From UBA6614 sp002433235 (GTDB lineage: Bacteria > Verrucomicrobiota > Verrucomicrobiia > Limisphaerales > UBA1100), in the NCBI GenBank assembly GCA_002433235.1, contig DJHS01000092.1:32216-96215 (forward strand): a DNA stretch of 64,000 nt, given 5' to 3'. Below the pieces are notes generated by a model that made no database searches, was not told the origin of the DNA, and worked only from the letters and a program-made list of their open reading frames with translations. This document shows, piece by piece, positions 54,575 to 62,295 of the stretch (within the stretch, counting starts at the first letter, position 1; every line of letters starts with the position of its first letter). Position numbers and translations under genes: made by a program.

Positions 54575-55924
54575 TTACGCCATGGGAGCACTGGATTCCT
54601 GTGCCGGAGCAGCTTGAGTTTCAGCCTCGGACTGGGCCACGGGCGTAGGAATCATGCCGTAAGGGGGCAGGATTTTTTCCACGGCCACCTTGTTCAAGCG
54701 CGCGAAATCCGGCAGGCCATCGAGCTTGGGCAGGTGCAGTTCGCCTTGGATGAGGGGCTTGACGTAACGGATGAATTTCTCGTTGGGCAGAAATCCGTCT
54801 TCCTCGATCCAGTCACGTGGGATGAGGCGTTCCTGGTTGGCAATGTCGCCCAAGGGCTGCAGGCCGGTGTTCCAGCGGTAGGGATCTTCGCCCACGCGGA
54901 CGATCTTGACCATGAACCCACTCTCGCCGCTGACGGCCGCGCGCACGGCGGCCTCACCGCACTCGGTAGCCTCCTCCACATCCGTCTCGCTGGCGGCATG
55001 GGCGGCGGCGCGCTGAGCATAGCCGAGCTTTACCGTGCGGGTTTTCAGGTCCAGTTCGGCCTTCACGATTTCCGCCAGCCGATCGGCCGCGCCCGAAAGC
55101 ACGGGATGGCCAAAGGCATCCAGATTGGTCTTGTCCGCGCCGATCTCCTCACCTTGGGCATCCTTCAACCCCTCGCCCACGACCACGACGCAATATTTCA
55201 GCGCGCCAATGACGTGGCGGACCCGGCTAAGGAACGCCGCCTGATCAAAGGGCACCTCCGGCAACAGAATGATGTGGGGGGGATCATTCGCGGCGCGCTT
55301 GGCCAGCACCGTGCCAGCGGCAATCCAGCCGGCAGCCCTGCCCATGACCTCGATGATGCAGCAGGCACCATCGTCGGTCGCCATGCTGCCCACGTCACAG
55401 CCCACCTCCATGACCGTGGTGGCGTTGTAGCGCACCACGCTGCCATAGCCCGGGGTGTGGTCAGTGTGCGGCAGGTCGTTGTCAATGGTCTTGGGCACGC
55501 CAATCACGCGCAGGTCATAGTTGCGCTCTTGGGCGGCAAGATGAATCTTGTGCGCCGTGTCCTGCGAATCGTTGCCGCCGGCGTAAAAGAAGTAACGGAT
55601 GTTGTGAGCCTGGAAAACATCCAGCACACGCTGAATGTCCGCCGCGGCCTGTTCCGGCTTGTTCTTGAAATCAATCTTGTAACGGCATGTACCCAACGCG
55701 GCCGCGGGGGTGTGCTTCAGCCGCTGGATCGCCTTGGTGTTCTCCTCGCCAATATCGATGATGTCCTCACGCAGAATTCCGTAAATGCCGTTCAGCCCGC
55801 CGTAAATCTCCTCGATGCACTCGTGCCGGCCCGCCTCCTGGATGACGCCCGCAACGCTCGCATTGATCACCGCCGTGGGTCCGCCGGATTGGGCGACCAA
55901 TAAATTTCCTGATAGTTCAGCCAT
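54575..55924 (-). CDS. Pyrophosphate-dependent phosphofructokinase
   Basis: Phosphorylates fructose 6-phosphate using pyrophosphate, reversibly. The 449-residue sequence starts with the phosphate loop LLVAQSGGPTAVINASVAG (8-26). GGNDS (116-120) replaces the ATP-type GGDGS; Asp at the fourth position blocks the ATP alpha-phosphate site and is the hallmark of the PPi type. PKTIDND (144-150) contains the catalytic Asp, and MGRAAGW is the substrate loop. A Gln/Ala-rich tail ends the protein. ATG 55924 gives the conserved start. It is divergent from leuC. Confidence 0.88.
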   Translation of the reverse strand: MAELSGNLLVAQSGGPTAVINASVAGVIQEAGRHECIEEIYGGLNGIYGILREDIIDIGEENTKAIQRLKHTPAAALGTCRYKIDFKNKPEQAAADIQRVLDVFQAHNIRYFFYAGGNDSQDTAHKIHLAAQERNYDLRVIGVPKTIDNDLPHTDHTPGYGSVVRYNATTVMEVGCDVGSMATDDGACCIIEVMGRAAGWIAAGTVLAKRAANDPPHIILLPEVPFDQAAFLSRVRHVIGALKYCVVVVGEGLKDAQGEEIGADKTNLDAFGHPVLSGAADRLAEIVKAELDLKTRTVKLGYAQRAAAHAASETDVEEATECGEAAVRAAVSGESGFMVKIVRVGEDPYRWNTGLQPLGDIANQERLIPRDWIEEDGFLPNEKFIRYVKPLIQGELHLPKLDGLPDFARLNKVAVEKILPPYGMIPTPVAQSEAETQAAPAQESSAPMA

Positions 55925-56046
55925 GATTTTGTTCGTGGAAAGAGCCACAGATCATGCCAGCCCTTTATGACAGTGTCAAAATGATTCGGCTTCACCCAAC
56001 CAACTTCGAACATCTTGTAACTGGAAGCATCCCACACCAACGGGCC

Positions 56047-56076
56047 TTGAACCATTCCCCCATTCTCTGCTAGGCT
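56047..56076 (+). promoter_or_regulatory. Possible leuC promoter
   Basis: TTGAAC (56047-56052) and TAGGCT (56071-56076), the latter preceded by TGC (extended -10 form), are 18 nt apart. A start about seven bases downstream would leave a leader of only around eight bases before the leuC ATG, and no ribosome-binding site is visible there. The match is moderate. Confidence 0.3.
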
Positions 56077-56090
56077 CTCCGGCTCACCAC

Positions 56091-57500
56091 ATGGGACACA
56101 GTTTATACCATAAGGTTTTTGACCGGCATTGTGTGGGGCAGTTGCCTTCGGGGCAGTATCAGCTTTTCATCGGGCTGCATCTGATCCACGAGGTCACCTC
56201 GCCGCAGGCGTTTGCGATGATTCGCGAACAGGATCTTTCCGTGCCGTTCCCCGAGCGCACCTTTGCCACGGTGGACCACATCATCCCCACCACCGGCGCC
56301 GGGCGCCAGCGGCCGTTGCAGGATCTGCTGGCTGAGGAGATGCTCCAGCACATTGAGCAAAATACCGCCGATCATGGCATCAATTTTTTCTCACCGGAAA
56401 AAGGCGAGCAGGGCGTGGTGCACGTCGTCGGCCCCGAGCGCGGGCTGACGCAGCCGGGCATGACCATTGCCTGCGGCGACTCACACACCTCCACGCATGG
56501 CGCCTTTGGCACGCTGGCCTTCGGCATCGGCACCAGCCAGGTGGCCGATGTGCTGGCCACGCAAACGCTCGCGATGGCCAAGCTCAAGGTGCGCCGCATC
56601 AATTTCACCGGTCAACTCAAGCCCGGGGTTTACGCGAAGGATGTCGCGCTCGCTTATATCAACCGCCTCGGCGTGAATGGTGGTGTGGGCTTCGCGTACG
56701 AATTCGGCGGTGAGGTCATCGACCGCATGACGATGGAAGAGCGCATGACCGTTTGCAACATGTCCATCGAGGGCGGCGCGCGTTGCGGTTATGTGAACCC
56801 CGACCAAACCACCTTCGATTATCTTCAAGGCCGCGACTACTGCCCCGAGGGCGAGGCGTGGGATCGCGCCGTGGCTGATTGGCAAAGCCTCGCCAGCGAT
56901 GCTGATGCTGAGTACGACGACATCGTTGAAATTCGCGGCGAAGACATCGAGCCTTTCGTCACGTGGGGCATCACGCCCGCGCAATCCGTCGGCGTGGCGC
57001 AGGAACTGCCCGCGGTCGATTCCTTTGCCGAGGCCGACCAACTCGTCGTGCGCGAGGCCTACGAGTACATGAGTTTCGAGGAAGGCCAACCCATCGCCGG
57101 CACACCCGTCAATGTCGTCTTCATCGGCTCCTGCACCAACGGTCGCTTATCCGACCTGCGCGAGGCGGCGAAGTTCGTCAAAGGCAAAAAAGTCGCCGAC
57201 GGCGTGCGCGCCCTTGCCGTGCCCGGCTCACAGGAAGTCGCCCGCCAAGCCATCGACGAAGGGCTCGACAAGGTTTTCGATGAAGCCGGTTTCCAATGGC
57301 GCGAAGCCGGCTGCAGCATGTGTCTCGCGATGAATCCGGATCAACTTTCCGGCAACGAAATCAGCGCCAGCACCTCCAACCGAAATTTCAAAGGCCGCCA
57401 AGGCTCCCCCACCGGCCGGACGCTTTTAATGAGCCCCGCCATGGCCGCCGTGGCTGCGGTGGAGGGGAAGGTGACGGATGTACGGGAGCATTTGACATAA
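56091..57500 (+). CDS. leuC: 3-isopropylmalate dehydratase large subunit
   Basis: With LeuD it isomerises 2-isopropylmalate to 3-isopropylmalate in leucine synthesis. The 469-residue sequence is of normal length and has GQYQLFIGLHLIHEVTSPQA, TIACGDSHTSTHGAFG and the 4Fe-4S ligands Cys348 (GSCTNGR), Cys408 and Cys411 (CSMCLAMNPD). The end (NRNFKGRQGSPTGRTLLMSP) is that of bacterial LeuC of the LeuC1 type. leuD follows after a 64-nt palindromic spacer. Confidence 0.97.
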   Translation: MGHSLYHKVFDRHCVGQLPSGQYQLFIGLHLIHEVTSPQAFAMIREQDLSVPFPERTFATVDHIIPTTGAGRQRPLQDLLAEEMLQHIEQNTADHGINFFSPEKGEQGVVHVVGPERGLTQPGMTIACGDSHTSTHGAFGTLAFGIGTSQVADVLATQTLAMAKLKVRRINFTGQLKPGVYAKDVALAYINRLGVNGGVGFAYEFGGEVIDRMTMEERMTVCNMSIEGGARCGYVNPDQTTFDYLQGRDYCPEGEAWDRAVADWQSLASDADAEYDDIVEIRGEDIEPFVTWGITPAQSVGVAQELPAVDSFAEADQLVVREAYEYMSFEEGQPIAGTPVNVVFIGSCTNGRLSDLREAAKFVKGKKVADGVRALAVPGSQEVARQAIDEGLDKVFDEAGFQWREAGCSMCLAMNPDQLSGNEISASTSNRNFKGRQGSPTGRTLLMSPAMAAVAAVEGKVTDVREHLT

Positions 57501-57502
57501 AC

Positions 57503-57559
57503 GTGCTGCCGGCATCTTGCCGGCAGAAAAACCCACTGCCGGCAAGATGCCGGCAGCAC
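57503..57559. repeat. Perfect 24-bp inverted repeat between leuC and leuD (REP-like)
   Basis: Left arm 57503-57526 and right arm 57536-57559 are exact reverse complements with a 9-nt A/C-rich loop. Each arm contains the palindrome TGCCGGCA twice, so four copies occur in 57 bp. The element fills almost all of the 64-nt spacer. There is no U run after it on either strand, so it is not a classic terminator. The structure resembles dispersed palindromic elements of the REP type. Confidence 0.9.
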
Positions 57560-57564
57560 AAAAA

Positions 57565-58173
57565 ATGGCAGGCGAAATTATAAATGAAATCACCGGGCCC
57601 GGCATTCCGCTGCGGGGCAACGACATCGACACCGACCGCATCATCCCCGCGCGGTTTTTGAAATGCGTTACCTTCGACGGCATCGGCGAGCACGCCTTTG
57701 CCGACGATATCAAGGGCCTTGCCGCGAAAGGCGAAACCCATCCCTTCGCCGACGCCCGCTATTCCAATGGAGCCATCCTTGCCGCCAACAAAAACTTCGG
57801 GTGCGGTTCCAGCCGCGAACACGCCCCGCAATCCCTGAAACGCTGGGGCATCCGCGCCATCATCGCCGAGAGCTACAGCGAAATCTTCCACGGCAACTGC
57901 GTCTCCCTCGCCGTCCCGTGCTTCACCGCCGACCACGAAACTTGCGCCCAACTGCAGGAGACCATCGAGGCCAACCCCGAAGCCGAACTGAGCATCGACG
58001 TCGCCACCTCCACCATCACCTCTGCTGGCGTGACCATTCAGTTGCAAATCCAACCCGGCGCCCAAGGCCAATACCTCGACGGCTCCTGGGACGCCCGCGC
58101 CGGTTTGCTGGAAAACTTGGAAGGCGCCAAATTGGTCGCAAATAAATTGCCTTACGTTTCGGACTACGCTTGA
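57565..58173 (+). CDS. leuD: 3-isopropylmalate dehydratase small subunit
   Basis: The swivelling small subunit that completes the active site of LeuC, 202 residues. GNDIDTDRIIPARFLKCVTF, ANKNFGCGSSREHAPQSLKR and IRAIIAESYSEIFHGNC are diagnostic. ATG 57565 is used; two earlier in-frame ATGs lie within the palindrome and would add only its translation. No ribosome-binding site is seen, because the right arm of the repeat ends 5 nt before the start. Confidence 0.95.
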   Translation: MAGEIINEITGPGIPLRGNDIDTDRIIPARFLKCVTFDGIGEHAFADDIKGLAAKGETHPFADARYSNGAILAANKNFGCGSSREHAPQSLKRWGIRAIIAESYSEIFHGNCVSLAVPCFTADHETCAQLQETIEANPEAELSIDVATSTITSAGVTIQLQIQPGAQGQYLDGSWDARAGLLENLEGAKLVANKLPYVSDYA

Positions 58174-58330
58174 AACGAATTCGGATTTCATTTTGCGAGA
58201 GCCGAGCTGGAGCACGCACCGAACACTAGCAGAGGAAGATAGAAGAATTGTTTGGATTTCCAATGGCTCCCCAATTTACCATTCAAGTCTGGTTGGCATC
58301 CGGCCGATTACAGGGCAGGGATATTTGAAC

Positions 58331-58609
58331 ATGTCAGACGACACAAATTCTTTGGACGAGCAACTGCGCCTGGCACGGGAAAAGGCGGAAGAGAAACGTC
58401 GGCGACGCGAGTTGCTGATTGAACTGGAGGCCGACCAGGCGCGTGAAGAGCAGGTGGAGGTGATCCAGCAGAAAAAGCAAAAGCTGGTGATGGACTTTCA
58501 GCAGCAAACCCAGCATCCTGAACGCGTGACCATGGAGGTGCTCAAAGATATGGTTCAAAAAAATCCCGGCACTCTCAGTCAAGCCGCACGCCAATGGCTG
58601 AAGGACTAA
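58331..58609 (+). CDS. Small coiled-coil protein of unknown function
   Basis: A 92-residue, highly charged protein. From residue 8 to about 60 it is a continuous helix rich in Glu, Lys, Arg and Gln (LARKAE-type heptads, EKAEEKRRRRELLIELEADQ), probably a coiled coil. A more globular end (VLKDMVQKNPGTLSQAARQW) follows. I recognise no family. It lies between leuD (157-nt spacer without evident features) and the convergent acpS. The ATG at 58331 is the first after the spacer. Confidence 0.55.
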   Translation: MSDDTNSLDEQLRLAREKAEEKRRRRELLIELEADQAREEQVEVIQQKKQKLVMDFQQQTQHPERVTMEVLKDMVQKNPGTLSQAARQWLKD

Positions 58610-58635
58610 ACGTCCCTCGCGCCCGACCCTTACCC

Positions 58636-59013
58636 TTATCCTTCCAGAACCGCCACGGCGCACGCGTGATCCTTCAGGTGGCTCAAACTGACATGAACGG
58701 TTGCCCCGCCCAAGCGGCTGGCCAGTGCCATGCCCTTGGCGTTGAGGATCACGTGCGGCTGGCCGGATTCACTCCGGGCAATCTCAGCGTCGTGCCAGCC
58801 GAACTTTTCGCCAATCCCAGTGCCAAACGCCTTGCCGATGGCTTCCTTGGCTGCAAACCGCGCGGCCAAATGCGGTGCAGGATGCGTATGTCCGAGACAG
58901 TATTCGATCTCCCCCGGCAGTAGAATCCGGTTCAGAAAAACCTCGCCAAAACGCTCATGGGAGTCGCGCACGCGGGCAACCTCTATGAGGTCAATGCCGA
59001 TTCCCACGATCAT
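58636..59013 (-). CDS. acpS: Holo-[acyl-carrier-protein] synthase
   Basis: Transfers phosphopantetheine from CoA to acyl carrier protein. The 125-residue sequence has the Mg-binding Asp8 in IVGIGIDLIEVARV and Glu in FAAKEAIGKAFG, plus the LSLSHL-like VHVSLSHLKDHACA end. Normal length. Its ATG overlaps the pdxJ stop by 4 nt (ATGA), indicating coupled translation. Confidence 0.95.
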   Translation of the reverse strand: MIVGIGIDLIEVARVRDSHERFGEVFLNRILLPGEIEYCLGHTHPAPHLAARFAAKEAIGKAFGTGIGEKFGWHDAEIARSESGQPHVILNAKGMALASRLGGATVHVSLSHLKDHACAVAVLEG

Positions 59014-59750
59014 CCGCGATAGCCTTTCATCAGGCGCAGCATTTCCTTCACTGCCTTGGACAGCCCCACGGATACGGCGCGACTGATGAGGCTGTGGCCG
59101 ATGTTTAATTCCTCCAAATGCGGCACAGCATGCAGATGCGGAAGGTTTTCATAGTTTAACCCGTGCCCCGCGTTCACCCGCAAACCGAGGGCATGCGCAT
59201 GGGTGGCGGCGGCAATCAGCCGGTTGAGTTCGCGCCGTCGATGGCGCGCGTTGACAAACTTCTCTGCGTAGGCCCCAGTGTGCAGCTCAATAAACTGTGC
59301 TCCCGACTTTGCCGCCGCCTCAACCTGTGCCGGTTCCGGATCAATAAACAGGCTTACCTCAATGCCCACCTCGTTCATTTTTTTGCACGTGCCGCGAATG
59401 CCCCGCAGCTTTCCAGCCACGTCCAAACCACCCTCGGTCGTCAGTTCCTCGCGTTTCTCCGGCACCAGGCAAGCCACATCCGGCTTGAGCCGCAATGCAA
59501 ACCGCACGATGGGCGCAGAGTTTGCCATCTCGAAATTCAGGCGCGTATCCACCGCCGCCCGAAGCGCCTTCATGTCGGAGTCCTGAATATGTCGCCGGTC
59601 CTCCCGCAGATGCGCGGTGATGCCATGCGCGCCCGCCGCCTCGGCCTCCATCGCCGCCTCGACGGGGCACGGCTCGCCCTGCCGCTGGCCGCGATAACGT
59701 ACCTGACGCAACGTGGCCACGTGATCGATGTTCACCCCGAGCTTCAGCAT
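59010..59750 (-). CDS. pdxJ: Pyridoxine 5'-phosphate synthase
   Basis: Condenses 1-deoxyxylulose 5-phosphate with aminoacetone phosphate in vitamin B6 synthesis. The 246-residue TIM barrel starts MLKLGVNIDHVATLRQVR, has AGAHGITAHLREDRRHIQD, the Glu in NFEMANSAP, and GLRVNAGHGLNYENL near the end, all characteristic. Its end overlaps acpS; pdxJ-acpS is a frequent bacterial pair. Confidence 0.96.
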   Translation of the reverse strand: MLKLGVNIDHVATLRQVRYRGQRQGEPCPVEAAMEAEAAGAHGITAHLREDRRHIQDSDMKALRAAVDTRLNFEMANSAPIVRFALRLKPDVACLVPEKREELTTEGGLDVAGKLRGIRGTCKKMNEVGIEVSLFIDPEPAQVEAAAKSGAQFIELHTGAYAEKFVNARHRRRELNRLIAAATHAHALGLRVNAGHGLNYENLPHLHAVPHLEELNIGHSLISRAVSVGLSKAVKEMLRLMKGYRG

Positions 59751-59814
59751 GGCCAGACGCTACGGCAAAACCCGCGGCTTGCCAACCCCATGCCCACGCG
59801 CAACACTGTTAAAC

Positions 59815-62295
59815 ATGCGCCGCCCCCTGTTCCACGCCGCCGCCTGGTATTGCGGCGGCGTGGTACTGGGCGAATTCCAGCCCGCAGCACCCTTGCTGCT
59901 GCTCACCTTTGCCGCCGCAACGGGCTTAGCCGTTCTGGCTTTTATCTGGATTAACCACGTGGCCGATGTGGCGGCGATGCAACGGGCAAACCTGTACGCC
60001 CACCCCGCGCGATTGGCCGCACTGTTCAGTGCCCGCCTGCGACCGATCCTCATGGCCTTGTTCCTGGTCCTTGCGGGTTGGACCAATCACGCGCTGCACA
60101 CGTCCGTGCTGTGGCCAAACGACCTGCGGATGCTGGCTGGCGACACCCCACGTGATGCAACCCTTCGTGGCCGTTTGGCCAACACACCGGAACAACGCGG
60201 CAATCGCTGGCTGGCCAGAATTGATGCCGCAGCTCTGGCTGAAAATGGTGAATGGCAGTCAGCCAGCGGCCGGGTTTTAGCCACATTCTCAAAACCGCCA
60301 GACCGCGGCTTCTATCGTGGACGCCACGTTGAGGTGGACGGTGTTCTTACGCGTCCACCTCCGGCGGCGGCTCCCGGCCTGTTGGATCAAAGACGACTGC
60401 TCGCGCTACGAGGCATTCATTACGAACTGCGGACTGACCGCTTCACCCAATGGAACCTCCTCGACACGCCGCATCCGCCCAGACCCTTGAGTGATCATTT
60501 CCGGACATGGGCCATGACCAACCTCGCGCGCAGCCTTCCGGAACGGGATGAAGCCTTGGAACTTCTGTGGGCTATGTCTCTCGGGTGGAGAACAGCACTC
60601 ACAGGCGAGGTCAAGATGCCCTTTATGCAATCGGGCACTATGCATCTCTTTGCCATCTCTGGACTCCATATCGGCATGGTGGCCGCTATTCTAGTAGGTC
60701 TACTGCGGGTATTGCGCGTACGGCGCGGACGCGTGGCTTGGATCGCTATCCCGATGCTTTGGTTTTATGCCGCCGCCACCGGCTGGCAGCCATCTGCGGT
60801 GCGCGCAACCATCATGATGACCCTCATCATCGCGGGATGGTCCCTTAACCGGCCGGTAGATCTGTTGAATTCCATCGGTGCGGCAGCGCTCTTGATTCTG
60901 GCTTGGGATCCCCGACAGTTATTTCAGGCCAGTTTTCAATTGTCGTTCACGGTGGTGCTTGCGCTTGCACTGGTGCTTCCGCCCTTGATTGACCGACTGC
61001 GCCCTTGGATTTCCACCGACCCCCTTCTGCCGCGCGCACTATGGCCCCGGTGGCGCCGTGCGGCCATGTGGTTGGCGTTCTGGGGGATAAATGCCTTGGC
61101 TGTCTCACTCGTAGCATGGTTGGCCTCAGCACCGATCATTGCCTACTATTTTCACCTGTTCACCCCCTCTGCCCTCCTAGCCAATGTCCCGGTTGTCACC
61201 TGCGGCATGTTTGCCTTGATGAGCTGTTTGGGGAGCCTTTTCACGGGCGCACTGTTGCCGTTTGTGTCGGAGTTGTTCAATCACTCGGCTTGGTTTTTCA
61301 TGCGTTGCATGATGATCACCAGCGAGTGGGCGGCATCCCTGCCGGGTGCCTTTGAATTTGTCCGTGCCCCAAGTGGCTGGTTCATGGGCGTGTACTATGC
61401 GATCTTTTTCGGCTTGGGATCCGGATTTTTGTTCCGCGAAAAGATCCGCCGATGGACTTGTGTGGTTCTCACTTTGCTGGCCTTGTTCGGATGGCAGGCA
61501 CTTTTGACGGACCGTGAAGCGGCACGGTTGACCCTGATCCCAAACACACCAGCTGTTTTTCAGGAATCATTCAGGGGAGGCCCAAACCTCCTTATCGACA
61601 CCGGCCCGGCGGGCAGCATCAACTTCACGGTTCTTCCGGTTCTGCGATCGCGCGGGGTGGACGCGCTGGACAACGTGACCATGACTCATGGAACCAAGCA
61701 CCAAATCGGAGGTTTCACCAACTTGTTTCAAAAACTTCCACCCAACGCAGTTTTCCGAAGCCACGCGAAAACCCATTCGCCCTACAGCAAGGCGGCCACC
61801 TCGTGGCTGGAGCAAAGGTCGAATGTGGCCCGGATTGTCAGTGCCGGGGATCACGTGGGGGACTGGAAGGTGCTGCATCCACCCAGGGATGAAGACCATC
61901 GTCGCAGCATCGACGACGCGCTGGTGCTCCGTGCGACCTTTAACAATGTACGCGTTCTACTGTTGGCGGATCTTGGTGAGCTTGGACAGGAATCTCTGGT
62001 GCACCGAATTGACAACCTCACCGCCGATCTGGTCATCACCAGTTTTCCAAACTTTGGGGAGCCGCTGCAACCCTGGCTGCTCGATGCCATCCAGCCCAAG
62101 GTCATCCTTGTCCATGATTCCCAGTTCCCCGTGGACGAACGCACGACCAAATCATTCCGCACCCGCATGAGCCGGGCAGGGGCAGAGGTTTTTTACACTA
62201 CGCGTAAAGGCGGCATGCGCGTGGAGATCAAACCGGGTAAATGGCGAATCATCGACGCTGCTGGCAGGACGCTATGGCTGGACGGCAGACGGTGA
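59815..62295 (+). CDS. comEC: ComEC/Rec2-type DNA uptake channel
   Basis: An 826-residue polytopic membrane protein. N-terminal helices, an OB-fold periplasmic domain (about 105-215), and the competence core with MHLFAISGLHIGMVA (276-290) and ten or so further helices identify ComEC, the inner membrane channel for single-stranded DNA in transformation. The C-terminal metallo-beta-lactamase-like domain (about 580-826) has lost its metal site. The region that should read HxHxDH is THGTKHQIGG (624-633), and the later HHGS motif reads FPNFGEP. ATG at 59815 gives the family start. The 3' end overlaps the propeller gene by 24 bp tail to tail. Confidence 0.9.
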   Translation: MRRPLFHAAAWYCGGVVLGEFQPAAPLLLLTFAAATGLAVLAFIWINHVADVAAMQRANLYAHPARLAALFSARLRPILMALFLVLAGWTNHALHTSVLWPNDLRMLAGDTPRDATLRGRLANTPEQRGNRWLARIDAAALAENGEWQSASGRVLATFSKPPDRGFYRGRHVEVDGVLTRPPPAAAPGLLDQRRLLALRGIHYELRTDRFTQWNLLDTPHPPRPLSDHFRTWAMTNLARSLPERDEALELLWAMSLGWRTALTGEVKMPFMQSGTMHLFAISGLHIGMVAAILVGLLRVLRVRRGRVAWIAIPMLWFYAAATGWQPSAVRATIMMTLIIAGWSLNRPVDLLNSIGAAALLILAWDPRQLFQASFQLSFTVVLALALVLPPLIDRLRPWISTDPLLPRALWPRWRRAAMWLAFWGINALAVSLVAWLASAPIIAYYFHLFTPSALLANVPVVTCGMFALMSCLGSLFTGALLPFVSELFNHSAWFFMRCMMITSEWAASLPGAFEFVRAPSGWFMGVYYAIFFGLGSGFLFREKIRRWTCVVLTLLALFGWQALLTDREAARLTLIPNTPAVFQESFRGGPNLLIDTGPAGSINFTVLPVLRSRGVDALDNVTMTHGTKHQIGGFTNLFQKLPPNAVFRSHAKTHSPYSKAATSWLEQRSNVARIVSAGDHVGDWKVLHPPRDEDHRRSIDDALVLRATFNNVRVLLLADLGELGQESLVHRIDNLTADLVITSFPNFGEPLQPWLLDAIQPKVILVHDSQFPVDERTTKSFRTRMSRAGAEVFYTTRKGGMRVEIKPGKWRIIDAAGRTLWLDGRR

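Noticed and set aside
54614..55903. Long plus-strand open frame opposite the phosphofructokinase gene
   Set aside because: It mirrors the codon structure of a clear PFK gene, has no family motifs and is His/Val/Gly-rich as expected for an antisense shadow.
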